This document shows, in pieces, positions 21,338 to 34,215 of a DNA stretch of 64,000 nt. How positions within the stretch are numbered: the first letter of the stretch is position 1; each line of letters begins with the position of its first letter. The stretch covers positions 1,116,001-1,180,000 of the forward strand of contig JAHREC010000011.1 of NCBI GenBank assembly GCA_020081605.1, read 5' to 3'. The stretch comes from Albifimbria verrucaria. Taxonomy: Eukaryota; Ascomycota; Sordariomycetes; Hypocreales; Stachybotryaceae. The notes below the pieces were generated by a model, which had not been told where the DNA came from, did not search any database, and saw nothing but the letters and a program-made list of their open reading frames with translations. The position numbers were made by a program, and so were the translations under genes.

Positions 21338-24300
21338 GGCTGCAGCGTCGATCCCAGCACCAGAAACATAAAGTGTCAACTAGCCCGAAGGCATAATCTC
21401 AAGGTTCAAGGAAATTACCACGTGAATCGGCGGAGAAACAACAGGAGAGGAAATGATGGAGCGGGCACATTTCCGGGAGAAAGGCCCTGTCTGTTTGAAA
21501 CTATTTCCAGATATGATACCAGGGTTGTCGCAGCGAACTGAAACCCCTGAGTCTAACCAGGACCAGACGATACCCGCCCCTTGCTAAGGAACACAGAAGG
21601 GTTTCAGAACAGCCATTCAATCTGCTAGCAGGGGCCGAAGGAAGATCCCATTGAACGGACCCTGATGAAAGAGATTGCGGGGTCCAACTGTGCTTCTCAA
21701 GTGCATTGTTGGTTCAAGTTTACGACTCCAAGGATAGCAACTCTGTAGATCATATCCGGATAACCTAGGCAATGGGGGTGCTTAGTGGTTGGACGCCAGG
21801 ATGTTCCTTTTGCGACATACGACTGCTGAAGTCTATAGGACTACTGCAATGTGCTAAATTGCCTGCCTGGCTTGGCGTAACTCCGTCGTGTATGTGGACA
21901 CACTGGGGGCCTACAATTCGACAAATCAGCTGGACTTCGTGTACGCACGAGAACTTCTGTATTTATGGCCACGTCTTACTCAGGCAATAGTTTCTTTATC
22001 CTTGTCGAGTAAGCCTGTTGACAAATTCGTCCCACGTTCAGGCCATATGGAGACGCGCTCAAGGGAGGGAGAAAGGCATTCCATCTTGCACGCAGCAGTC
22101 AGGTGGAAGGGACCAAAGCTCCGCCAAGCCGCCAGCGCGAATAGCGCAGGCTAAGGCAGCATTCGGTATCGTTGGCCCAAGACCCCGGGCCCCGCTGAAG
22201 AGCTCTAGTCATCGGTAAGAATGAAGCTTGCGGGACAGCATTTCCATGGTGATTGCGACCTTCCGCATGGCCCGAAGAGGTACGTCCGGAGGCTCAGTAG
22301 TTGAACGATGGAGCCTGGGGTTCCGATAGTACTGTATAGCGCAGCCACAGGAAATGAGGCACCGATACGTAGCAAGCCATTGGGGAAGTGCTATATCGCT
22401 CAGATCATTGCCAGCAGCACATTAACCCAATCGTGCATCAGTGACCCCTCCAGGTCGTTAGAAAGGTAGGCGCACGAATCAATCAAGAAGTCTGTGCTGG
22501 CATGGAACCTCATTCATTTAGAATTAATCTAGAATCTGTACCGTAGCAACAATAGCATCGGACACTTGCATTCGAGATGATCCACAATCCGCTCGGGAAT
22601 TGGCTCGGCGTCACTCTGCATCATGAGCTGCTTGTCCTCATTTGGACGGTGGCTGTTGCAATGCCGGCCTGAAAGCAATATCAGCAATGGAGCGTATCCG
22701 TAGGGTGGTAGCATTCGACGCGGGGATGTCGTTGTGATGACATTGTTTGTCCCTGGCGCGGCATGCAATGCCAATGGCACACCGGGCACAGACAATAATA
22801 GACAATGGCCGGATTCAGATTTCGCAGAGAGCCAATATTTCGCTGTAATTAGAATCAAGGAAACTGACAAGCACGAACGCATCACAGCCAATCATCTGTG
22901 TCTAGAGCTTCGATCTGCCTGTACTAAGACACTCTGCTTGTATCAATCAGTAAGCGGCGTGCTGTCTGACGGTGCTCGAGCACATTGTCGCGGAACAGTT
23001 TAATGACAGCTGTGTTTACACCATCACGGAGGTCCATTCGGTAACATACATGCCGAAACCCAACTACAGAGACGGTTTGAGAGTAGTCCCGAGACTGGAA
23101 TCTCTTGAAGTCCGGAACAGCAAGATGCAAATGAGGTTCCGGCGCCATTGGCGTTCGGCTGGGCCGCATCACGTCGCTGACGAAAGGATCGCTGCCACCT
23201 TTGGCTAGAGATGCCCCACGTTCGGTAACTATTGAATGAAGCGACAGGGACAGGGTTCTCAACTTGTAGCTATTCTTGCTCCTAAAGAAGTCAGATGACG
23301 GGAGCAGTACTACGCCGTGTTCAGCATCTGGTGCTTACCATCGGGGGTGATAATGGGAGACCTAGGAACAAGCCACACTTCTCACCGAAATGTTGCTCGC
23401 TCACCGCACATTCTTATCGGACGCTTTTCCGAGTGAAGTTGAAAGGCTACAGCCTTTGTGGCTTGGACAATGGCCTTTGCCTTGCATGTTTCCCATTCTG
23501 TTACGTTGCATAAGAGCGAAAGTAACATCACAATCAGGCCTAGACATAGGGCTAGTAGCTCAGCAGACACAGTAGCCGAATCAGAAATGTCCAACTTCAG
23601 TTGAGGAGTATTGGTTGCATTAGCAAGAGGATCTGGAGCATTGCTTTTTTAAGTCTGTAGGTGGGCTAGACACGTCGTATGCGGGCTCAATGGATTTGAA
23701 GTCGAGAACATATGCTGAGCTGCATGGATCCGTTGATCGAATGAGGTAGAATCTTTACATTGATTGGGTACTCTTGAAATAGCCGTGGAAAGCGCGCGGC
23801 GATTGTCTCAACATGTTGGTGAACTGACACGGCCGCTGTCAACTGGTGCTGGACGATATATAATCCTCCTACCAGACACACACACTACAATTCAGGATAA
23901 AAGTGAACGAGGCCAAACTTCTCCAATGCTATGCTCTTATCTTTTCACATGAGCTTTAGTTTGAATGATAAGAACAAAGTGCACAATGTAATCAACCTAT
24001 GAAGAGGCCCGCGGCTAATAACCCATGAGGTTGTCGCACATATATGAGCTGGAATATCCACCAACTCTAATTCGTCGCCTTGTTTGGATTCCTTTTTCAC
24101 ATCAACACGATGAATACGATTTGAGGGAGCATATGTCTTCCTGGCCACCACACTGGTTATCATGTTCTAGATAAGATATTTGAACGATGGGAGACGTGAA
24201 GCCCGTCGGTTGTTCTTATGCTTCATGATGAGAGTCTTCAATTAGGAGACGACGTGGATCAGCAACGGAGTCTAGGAACAGAAGCTTTCTTGGGGCGATG

Positions 24301-24688
24301 TTTCTTTGTCACGACCAGATTGGTACCAAACATTCAGCTGCTGGGAGACCCTACCATTCGCTGTGTCGACAATGCGATGGTTGCATCTTGAGCCAGCCAG
24401 CCGGGTTAGTATGTGACTTGGAGGGCCGGTTCTGCACAACACTGGACGTTTTCGAGTAGAGGAAGCATCCTATGCAGAGCAAAGGTGGGAGATCCTTGCA
24501 CTTCTACGTTCAGCCGCACGGCAGTTTTGACAATATAAACCAAGATATTGCGTCTGTATTTCTTTGTGTAATGCGGAGAATCTGTTTAGGCCACTGTTCT
24601 TTCGTACGACTCATCTCAATTCTCTATCCGTGTATACTGTCACCTAATACTGAACACCTCGCATCACCAACCCTATCGAAACAACACA
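21338..24688. other. Gene-poor interval
   Basis: About 3.35 kb. I read all frames and found only short ones without motif, signal peptide or plausible splice joins. The first ~300 bases are the promoter of the thioredoxin-like gene. No tandem repeat or transposon end was recognised. It may contain decayed sequence or noncoding transcripts that cannot be seen by eye. Confidence 0.4.
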
Positions 24689-25225
24689 ATGTACGCCATC
24701 ACCATTTTGACTACGATATTTGCAGCCGCCCCTATGGCGGTCGCTCAGATGGCAGGGCTCATTATACCAACATATCCACCTGAGACTGGCGACGGCTACA
24801 GCAGCACAATGGCGTGCGCCTCATCAGTCATCGCCATTCTCGATGCTCCCACGCCTACTAACGAGTTTTTGGATGGGAGGGTTATGGACAAAAACGGCAT
24901 CTGCTCTTTGACCCTATCAGCTACACTATCTTCCGATTATACAGAGTGGGCATCACACGTTACAGAGTGGGCAATGATTATAGAGGCAAGGGCAGCCAAG
25001 GAGACCAATTGTGGTCTTGAGGGCTTCTTTGTAGAGTTGCGCCAGTGCCCGACCAGCCACACCGTGTTCTTCACTGAGGATAACGAAGTGTCCAGTGAGG
25101 TTTATGCTCCGCTTCCTTTTCCCAGTTTGGCTCAGTTCCCGATCGGGGCTGCATCACCAAAAACAGCTGTGCTTGGTGTTGGGCTGGTCCTGTCAGGTTT
25201 TGTCGCCATTGTTCTTGCTTTATAA
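24689..25225 (+). CDS. Small four-Cys secreted GPI-anchored protein, paralogue of the 50.5 kb gene
   Basis: 178 residues, single exon, intact. Signal peptide MYAITILTTIFAAAPMAVAQ; C-terminal hydrophobic tail (TAVLGVGLVLSGFVAIVLAL), which looks like a GPI signal. Between them is a compact domain with four cysteines in the pattern AC..SV..IL, IC, HVTEWA..TNCGLEGFF and RQCPTSHTVFF. The same pattern occurs in the protein at 50506-51274 (QAC..SVVSII, KC, QMTEWA..TDCGVDNF, LCPSGYVFVF), so the two are diverged paralogues 26 kb apart. I know no function for this family; a wall or surface role is inferred from the anchor. The stalk between domain and anchor is only about 30 residues, much shorter than in the paralogue. 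Confidence 0.7.
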   Translation: MYAITILTTIFAAAPMAVAQMAGLIIPTYPPETGDGYSSTMACASSVIAILDAPTPTNEFLDGRVMDKNGICSLTLSATLSSDYTEWASHVTEWAMIIEARAAKETNCGLEGFFVELRQCPTSHTVFFTEDNEVSSEVYAPLPFPSLAQFPIGAASPKTAVLGVGLVLSGFVAIVLAL

Positions 25226-27671
25226 ATGTCTCGGCCTAGGGTGTTAGCAATGGAATTCCAGGATTATCTAATAAGGCACTGGATCTGGGTTTGGTTTGAA
25301 TCAATTTCATGGCTTCAGTTATTGCTTTTAGTTTGTGTGACATTGCATTACTGTTACCACTCACTTGGATAGTGTGGCTGCAGCATCAAACACTACCTAC
25401 CTTACCTAGGTAATCAATTAATGGGTCAAAATTAAGGACTGACAACACTAAGCGACCACACCTACAAGATGAAGCCACTCAGCCTTCCACAAAGGCAAAG
25501 TGATGCACCCAACAAACCTACTAAGTTGATCAAAAATAGAAACATTCAGGTACTAGTCGAAATGCATTTCTGAAGTTTGAAATTCCATGGTCGAAGCAAA
25601 GACTTGGGAACTAGTTGTAAACCAGCAAGAGTAAGTAATCACCAAGTAAGCAAATTGTGTGACGTAGCGTCTACAAGCACTGAGTAAAGTTCCTGATGGG
25701 GAAGACTGCTGGCATTCGAAGCAGACCTTGCTGACGTCTGCCTCAGCAAAGATAATGCTATTTATGTTTACGCATGAAGACTACTTTATCGTAAAACCAG
25801 TTCCCGGGTATCGAATACCTTGTAAGAGAATTGGGAACATGCTGTATTGCCAATATGGGAAATATCGTGTATGTAATCCCTGGAACAAAGGCTACCTGCT
25901 ACCAGCACAGCTAAGATCTTATCGGAACTACGTAGACTTGATCAAATAATAGGCTCCTGCAGATTCACCGCATAGGGCCATGCAGACTCAAGGACTTGTT
26001 GCCCCGTCATTGCACTTGCACTGGCTGGAAAGACACCTGGAGTCTCAATATCGAGGCTTCATCAAACCACCAACGTAATGGTTTCATTGGATTGCGCATA
26101 ACCATACGTAGCAGACTTGGGGCAGGATCCCCAACGAAGCGAGATAATCAATGTCCATGGCATGTCATTGGTGGGCTGGGTGTGATTCAGTGCCTCGCAT
26201 CCGGATGGGACGAATCCAGACCACGCTGGGCAATGGGTGCGGTCGATCTCCGGATCGAGCAAGAGGGCAAATTGGGGGACCATGCACGAGGATCCGAAAC
26301 AGAGAGTGCCATGAGACGGGATAGCGAGAACGGAGAAAGCCACGCATGCAGACTGCAATTGTGACGATCGAATGGCTTGCATGAGGCATGTCAAGAGGGA
26401 AAGTCTGGTAATTAGTGGCGAAGAGCCAGCCGACCTGCCAACCACAGCAGAGGGCCAAGCGTGTTGACTAACGGCCTGATGGTGGATTGAGACGATAATT
26501 GTAAGGGAGGAGAAACGGCAGTTCAATCTCTGTGCCAATTTCAGGTGAGAATTTACCCCGGAAAGGTCCCCTTGTTTCCTGTCCTGCATTTTGTTTCCCG
26601 AATGAGCTGCTAACAGCAAAGGGCGGGGATTTGGCTTGGGAAGTGTTAACGAAGCGGGCCCGGCAGGGACAGCCTCCTAACAGGTTGCATATTGGACGAA
26701 AACCGGCCATGAAAATAGAAGCCTGCCGTGCAGGCATCGTGTTTCAGTACCCGTTTGGACCCAATCCACAGGAGACGAGATCCAAGATGACTGTGCTACG
26801 ACACATGTGCGTCTGACCGGGAATGCCAGCCTCGAGTGTTTCGGATGACCTACGGGTCTCTGAAAATTAGGCAAGCAAACGAATCGACTTCAGCTGGGCT
26901 CAGCTGAGCGAGCTTGAGAGCTTTCACAGACGGAGCAGGGAGGGAAAAAAGAGGGACAGGACAGGACACGCATACGCACCAAGACAAGGCCGGTCAAGGC
27001 TTGCCGTGTCGTGGTACTGTTGCCGAGTTCGCAGCGCTGCCACATGCAGATTGCACATGTCTCTGGATGTCTCTCGCATTCCCGGGCATGATCAAGGGCG
27101 TGCATTGTTCCAAGAGAAACGGCGAGGTGAGCTAGACAGCGCGGAGAGGCTCCGGGCGTCCATCTAGGCGCGGGCTATGACCTCATCTGGATCGCAGCGG
27201 CCTCGACGGGTTGGCCCACACAAAACAGGGCTTAATGGAGCATTGGGGCTCTCTCCCGTTCGCCCTTGGACGACGAAAGAGGAGGAGGAGGGCACAGCAA
27301 TTAATTACGGAGAGGCGACAGCAGAAAGCAGTGGTAGCGAAGCGAGTGTTCGGGGCGGCGATGGCACGCACACCACAAAGGAGAGACCCTGCAGAATTAC
27401 AACTCTGGCTAGAGGGGGATGCGATGTGCTGCACGCAGAGATTAGCGGTGGTGTAGGAAGAAGACGGCCACGAGAAGCAGCAAGGAGCGAGCGGTGCATG
27501 CTAACCATAATCATCATAGATCGGGAATAGAAGCGTCCCGATCTTCTGACACCTGGACCATACCTGAGGTGAGCCAGACAGACAGGCAGACAGACAGAAA
27601 GACACCTCGTGGGTAACCAACTAACAGACGACCTACCCTCGTCCTGGCCTGGGCTTGACACGCCTTGATTA

Positions 27672-27708
27672 GACTCGACTTGACTTGACTTGACTTGACT
27701 TGACTTGA
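27672..27708. repeat. TTGAC pentanucleotide repeat
   Basis: About seven copies of GACTT in tandem, the first with one change (GACTCGACTTGACTT..). Simple-sequence repeat in intergenic DNA. Confidence 0.85.
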
Positions 27709-28741
27709 GGGCACACCACGGACTCGGACTAGGTAGGTCGAGCAGAGGTCAGCAACGCTTCGGCCAGTCAGGAACCCGTGCTGGGAGTGGGGAGTGATTC
27801 AGGATGGAGGCGAGCGCACCGTGTGCCTCGCGAGGACCTGGTCCATGCGCGGCGCAAGGCTGGTTAGACTAGGTATTCTTCAGACCAGAGCTAGACACCC
27901 GCCTGTCTGATGTATGTGATGTTTTTGCGGGGCGAGGGAAGGGAAGGGAAGGGCAAGGGAAGGGCAGAGCGGAGCGGAGCAGGGCTGCATGGGCGCGCGC
28001 GTGTGAGGCGGGCTTCGCATTGTGATTCTGAATTCGGCGACATTGACTCGGTGAGCAAGGCAGTGCTGGCTGCCTGGGGAGCCAGTGTGGATTTTTTTGC
28101 CCAGTTGGTCGTGATGATGATGATGATGATTGATGCGGCGGTGGTGGTTGGTGATGACTGGAGGGTGGCATCGAGGCAGCAGTCTCGTGACCACAGCAGC
28201 TCCAGCAGTGCCAGCACCAGCACATGGCTGTCGTCGTATTACTAAAAATGATGCACGGCAAGTCTGTGTTCCGTATTGAGGGACACGAGGATAGGGACCG
28301 GGGAGGGCCAGAAGCCACTGGCGTAGGGGTTACGGCGCATGCTCACCGTAGCAATGGGTACCTTACAGTATTACAGTAGTGCAAAAGCAAAGCAAAGCAA
28401 GGCAAACCCAAAAGCAAAGGCAAAAAGCAAAGGCGGCACGTCAAAGGTGAGATGAGATTTCGGATTAACCGTCGACATGTGCGCCTACTGTACGTACCTC
28501 AGTGAAGAGGCCGTGCGTCAGCAGCGCACGGGGTACCTTCTCAGTACTGTGGAGTTGGTTGGAGGGCTGGTACCTGCTGCGCTGCGCTGCGCTGCACTGT
28601 ACATGCAGCAGCCGTCCATTACAGAGTACCGTGCTGTTAATTAATCGCCCACTTGTAGAGAGTACGGTGCAGAGAGTACAGCACAGAGTACCCCGGTAGG
28701 TTAGGGCCCTCTTCAGTGGCTCGCTCATGCGGTGGGTGCAG

Positions 28742-28781
28742 GTACAGTACAGAGTACAGTACAGAGTACAGTACAGAGTAC
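28742..28781. repeat. Tandem 12-nt repeat GTACAGTACAGA
   Basis: Three full copies and one GTAC, exact. Copies of the AGAGTAC core are scattered nearby (28660-28692) and again at 39840-39870, with related CGGAGTAC at 51472 and 57481. The core is self-complementary at GTAC. Confidence 0.8.
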
Positions 28782-30164
28782 CCTGAGGGTGCCAAGGTGG
28801 AAACGGGTGCTGGCTGGCACCCACTGTCGATTGTGCACGCCCCGATCAGCCGAAGCGAACTGTCTGTCTGCAGCCCCGTGGCTGACGGGGTACCGGGTAC
28901 CGCCGTGGTGGTGAGGTTGCGCCGGGGGCCGTAATCTTTTCCCTGGAGCTTAGGTTTCCGGTACTTGGGGCGACCGGGAACGACGACGCAAGTACCAAAT
29001 GGGAGGTGGTGTTTGTTCGAGGCCTAGGCAGAGTTGCTCGATTTGGAACGCTCGCTCACTCACTCTCACTCACCCATTTCATTCATTCGCCGGGCACTGG
29101 CTGCACTGCACTGCAGTGCACTGTACCTGAGGGAGTAACGTAACTGGCCTTACCGCATCTGCCAGCCGACACCTACCAGTACTGAGGTAAGGTAGCAGGT
29201 ACAGAAGGTACCTACAGTAGCTACCGCTAACCACTACGCAAGTCCACTCTTTCACCACCAGTCTAGTCGTTGGCTGTTTTTTAACAATCCGTGAATATAC
29301 ACCACTTCTATTTCTATTTTATTTTATTTTTTCTCCTCACTCGCCTCTCTTCTCGTCTCCATATCTCAACCCTCTTCTTCCTTTGGACCACTTTTCGGGT
29401 TTTATTTTATTCTACATCTCTTTCCCCCTTTCTCGACTGTAAAGCGGGAGAGCAAAGGAAAAGGAAAAGGAAAAGGAAGTCGTCTGTCTGGAGCACGCCT
29501 GCCGCCTTTGCCCCACGCGTGTCCTCGTTTAAAGTACTTCCGGCCGCCGAATGACTGACTGACCCTTTTGCATCTCCATCCGCCTGCCTGTCCCACTCCA
29601 TTTCGCAATCTCGAAGAATTCCCCATCCTTATCCCGCAGGATCGGTACGCTCGAGTCTCTTGTGCACAAGCCCGCCAGATGCCATCCCGTCTTTAGCATC
29701 TCCCTTGGCGAACACCGTCTTTCTTTCTTTCCTCCCTCCAAGCCCGCTCTGAGCCGAATTCCCGTGACCGACCCGTCCGCCAAACCGAACCTGGCTCGAC
29801 TCGCAACTTCTCCTCTTCTCTCCTCTCCTCACCTCTCCTAACCTCTCTCCGCCTTCTCTACCTCTGCTCTCCTCTCTCCCTTGTCTCGAGAAGACGCCTT
29901 ATACCCGCGTGGATGCAGACCGCCTCAGTCACCCTGTTGCCGCATAGTGTTTGACGTTGCCGATCTCACGGCTCGCCGCTGCCCGCTGACGATACCCCGA
30001 CGCTGACGCTGCTTCTTCTTCTCCTTCTCCTCTGCCTCGACATACTACCACCATCGCATTCGTTCCACGCTCGCTTGCTCGCTCGTCCTCTCCCCGGGAA
30101 GCAGCACGCCTTGTAGCCGCCGCACCTCTTTGCCACCTCGTGCAAGCCGCGGCTCGCTCGCTTC

Positions 30165-33100
30165 ATGGACGCCAGGACTGCGACGGCCGAAACCCAACAT
30201 TCTTATCCATCTAGCCCGTGGATCAACCCGTCCACGCCCACGACTCCCGCTGCCACTGCCGCCTCCACGCCCTCGGTGGCTACGCCCAACAACGCGACTG
30301 CGCTCGCAGCTGACGGCTCGCAGGACGGTGCCGCTGCCGCTGGTGCTCGCTTTCCTTCCCACCTCGACTTCCTCCCCTTCTTCTTCCCTCAGCAGTCCAA
30401 CATCTACCACGCTCAGCTGCTCCACTACAACAAGCTCATCTCGCCTGCTCGCGGTGGTGGCCTGCACTCGCCCGCCCTGCCCCCGTCGTGTCTGCCCCTC
30501 ACGTCCCCGCCGCCCCTCGCTCGCGATCCTCTAGCAAAGCCTCGCTCAAGGACGCTGCAGCCGCCAAGGGAAGCTCAGCCGGAGGCCATGGGGTCGCTCA
30601 CATCAAACTCCCGACAAGAACCGATCGGTTATAACCTCCAAGGAGCCCACGCCCAAGATGGCTGCCAAGCAGAACCCGGACGCTTCCGCTTCGAAAAACC
30701 TGCCGCACCGCGCCGCGGCGACCGCCTCTGTCCAGGCCCAGGCTCAAGCTCAGACGCAATCGAGCTCTGTGCCTTCGACGCCTCACCAGCATGCCCGCCA
30801 GTTCTCCTTTGAGTCTCGCGAGCCGTCTCCCACGGCCGGCAACAACCACTCGCCCCGGTCCGCCTACTCCGAGACCAACGGCACCCTGCCCTCCCTGCGA
30901 CCCTTGCCGCCGAGGTTAGGCGGTTGCAAGTACGAGACCGCGCAAATCAACTCGCGGCGGAGGATACCGTACAGTGTTGGGAGCGACAGGCTCGAGAAGT
31001 TGGATCTGCGAACAGTCAAGAGCAAACTTTCCGAAGATGAGGAACGGAAGCTGGCCACCGACATGCGCGAGATTTACGACCGGTTGTTGCCGACAGAAAA
31101 GGTGGAAGAGAAGAGGAAAAAACTGGTTCAGAAGCTTGAAAAAATCTTCAACGACGAGTGGCCTGGCCATGATATAAAAGTGCACCTGTTTGGCTCTTCT
31201 GGTAACCTACTGTGCTCGGACGATTCAGATGGTGAGTGTGCCGCTTGTTGCTTGTGCAGCCCGCCACGGCATCTGCGTACTGACACCTGGCAGTGGACAT
31301 TTGCATAACCACCCCGTGGCACGAATTGGAGGGTGTCTGCATGATTGCCAATCTGTTGGCAAAACGTTAGTGAACCACATATCGCCTGCTGTGCTCTCGT
31401 TGACAAAAATTACAGGTGGCATGGAAAAGGTTGTTTGCATATCTGCTGCAAAGGTACCCATCGTCAAGATTTGGGATCCTGAGCTCGGACTCGCCTGCGA
31501 CATGAACGTGAACAATACCTTGGCCCTTGAGAACACGAGAATGGTTCGTACTTATGTCGAGATGGATCCAAGAGTGCGGCAGTTGGCGATGATCATCAAG
31601 CACTGGACAAGGCGGAGGATAGTCAACGACGCAGGTCAGTACAAGCCAGGAATTTCTCGTTTCAAACGTCACACCACTAACGTAACCACCAGCGTTCGGC
31701 GGAACTCTCAGTTCGTATACCTGGATCTGTTTGATCATTGCCTTCCTGCAACTGCGCAGTCCACCTGTACTCCCTTCCCTTCACCAGCTCCCCATAAACT
31801 GCCGAAAGCCGACGGTACGACCAGCGACTTTGCCGACAACGTCAAGAAACTCAAGGGCTTCGGAAACAAGAACAAATCGTCAGAGGCCGAGCTTCTGTTC
31901 CAGTTCTTTCGATTTTATGCTCACGAGTTTGACTATGACAAATACGTCTTGTCAGTTCGTCAAGGCAAGCTTGTCACCAAAACGGAGAAGAAATGGAATT
32001 ATGCCATCAACAACCAGCTTTGCGTGGAGGAACCTTTCAACACAGGTCGAAATCTGGGCAACACAGCCGACGAGTACTCATTCCGCGGTCTGCATCTTGA
32101 GTTGAGAAGGGCATTCGACTTGATTTCGACGGCAAAGCTAGAAGAGGCTTGCGAACAGTATGTCTTCCCGAAAGAAGAGGAGAGGGTGTGGTCGCGACCA
32201 GCGCCGCAACCGCGGCCGGTGCTCCTGCGAAGTTCATCACAATCTCACTCAGGTCGAGGAGGTCGTGGGAACCACAGGGAGGCAGGCATAACAATAATAA
32301 CAACAACAACATGCATCGAGGCAATGGCAACAGGAGGGCTTCGTCGAGCGTGCCCACTTATGACGCCAACATGTTTATGCCAGCTATGGGCATACAGCAG
32401 GATATGGCAGCCTGGTATCAAAATCCACAATTTCAATTTCAGTATGCTCAGCAGGATCTCATGACGCAGATGGCCTTTCACCAAGAGAATATGAGGCAGC
32501 TTCATCTCTATGCGCAATCGCCAGCCTTCCTGCAGCCCCAGAACATGGGCCAGCAACGGGTTTCGTCACAACCACCTTCAGGTCAGCAATCTGCTGACCG
32601 GTCTAGGACAGGCTCGTTCGACAATCCGCCGCTAACTGCCCCCATCCGTCCTGACCTGTACGCACTCTACGGCATCAATCTTGGGCATCAGTTTTACCAG
32701 CAGACCGGCGCTGCAGGATACGGTACTTATCCGTCTTCTCCAGCCACAACAGGCAGCGCTCCTCAGGAATACCGTCGCCCTCTTCAGAGATCAACTGTGA
32801 CGACAGATGCGGGTGGATCAGCATCCAGCAGTTCTTTGAGGTCGCAGTCCCAGCCAGCTTCTCGTTCTCCCTCGGTCCAGCACTCTGTGGCTGGCTATCC
32901 CTTGGGCATCCAACAAACAGCCAGCGCCCCAACCTTTGTCCTCGCCAGGTCAATGGAGTGTCGATACCCAGCTTCATGTCAGACGATCTAGACTTCGACG
33001 AGACACCCAAGGCCACTGCTGACTCGCCGTTATCTGATGATAGCAAAGCGACCGGGCCTTTCCCGGATCGAAATACGAGCCCAACCCAGCAGCAACCTCA

Positions 33101-34215
33101 GATGGCACCAGGGTTGGCCAATGTGATTGCTTTTGGAGATTTGGCTGATCAGTCGAGTTCAGGTCGGAGACGGCTCTCGACAGATCAACTTCCCAGACAA
33201 TTCTGGACAGAAGGATGAGGCGAACGTCACGATCACCTTCGCCACTTGGACATATGCGTACGTCCTCAACAGGCGCAGCGTCCGCGCCACTCACTTCCGC
33301 ACCGTTCCCCGGTAGTCAAAACAAGAACCTTTCACGACCTTTGGTCGTCAATGGCTCAGGACTGAAAACAAGCATCACCGCAAGCCAACGATCGCCTAGC
33401 TCCCAGGCCACCACCGCGGATGATCTGCAAGGATCTGGTTTTGATAACCCTCTGCAGATCAACCCAGGCCTGTCAGTGAACGGCTACCCGGTTGACAGTC
33501 CAACAAACCACACGGTACAGGAGTCTGCGACTCTAGCAGCTGCGCCCCCGTTGATGGACCGCCCGTTATTGTCAACGGGTCCAACGTGCCTGTAGCTCCA
33601 CCCCAGGCTGATGATACATCATTTCGGGAACGAATTGCGATGATGAATTCATATTACATGAACCAGCAGGTTGGCCAACAAGAAGTTGTTAATGGCCCCA
33701 TGTCACGACTTTCACCATCGGCACGACAACGACTGCTGGCTCGGCAGCCGCAGAATGGCGTTATTGCACCTTTGGATCTTGCTATAGGAGAGCATCGAGT
33801 GGATAGGTCAGGGATGGCGGATTTGGCCGCACACCTTTCTCCCGTTTACGAGTCGCATACACCGTCTCCGACAACGGCTCGAAAGCCAGAACAGGTCCCA
33901 AAGGTCAATGGCAGCCCGTCGGAGGACAAAGCGCGAGGCAGCACCAAGGCGGCGGAGTCCAAACAGGGCGATATTCCTCAACCAGCTCAGGAGACCGTGA
34001 AAACATCCAAGGCGCAGAAGCCGGCAGTGCCAGCTTCAAAGCCCGGTCCCGCACGAGAGAATGGCCATGTGCGCGGCGCCAAGAGCGAGAGCGACGGTGG
34101 GTGGCAGAAGGCAGGTAAGGGTAAAAGAAGGGGCTTAACGGGTTCGTTCCGCCCAGTCAAGCTGAGCAGCCTCCAAAGCACGAGTCGGAACGGAAAGGGG
34201 CTGAAACGCACCTGA
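30165..34215 (+). CDS. Non-canonical poly(A) polymerase (Cid1/Trf family) with long low-complexity tail
   Basis: Introns 31232-31293, 31366-31415 and 31635-31692; the corrected protein is 1295 residues. The N-terminal ~280 residues are Ala/Ser/Pro-rich. The catalytic nucleotidyltransferase domain follows: LFGSSGN, DDSDVDICITT (two metal-binding Asp, formed across intron 1), then LACDMNVNNTLA (third Asp) and AFGGTLSSYTWICL. The PAP-associated domain contains LLFQFFRFYAHEFDYDKYVLS. The C-terminal ~600 residues are Ser/Gln/Asn-rich, with a Gln/Met-rich patch (YQNPQFQFQYAQQ). Such enzymes add A or U tails to RNA in nucleus or cytoplasm. Seven one-base homopolymer losses split the gene: 30480-30484, 30627-30628, 31805-31807, 32272-32273, 32948-32949, 33213-33214 and 33545-33549. 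Restoring them gives an exact multiple of three and removes every internal stop. The start at 30165 is the first ATG of the open frame but an earlier one is possible. Confidence 0.8.

Larger units (their letters stand above)
25226..30164. other. Long gene-poor interval with simple repeats
   Basis: Nearly 5 kb. 25.2-26.6 kb is AT-richer and featureless apart from the palindrome TTACCTAGGTAA near 25400. From 27 kb the sequence becomes GC-rich and strand-biased, with purine tracts, a TTGAC run, a 12-nt AGTAC repeat and, from about 29.3 kb, C+T-rich sequence ending at the start of the poly(A) polymerase gene. The last kilobase looks like a long pyrimidine-rich promoter and leader. No gene supported. 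Confidence 0.4.

Noticed and set aside
27177..28320. Several overlapping frames of 80-150 codons on both strands
   Set aside because: They arise from GC-rich, purine-biased simple sequence; His/Ser/Met runs mirror trinucleotide repeats.
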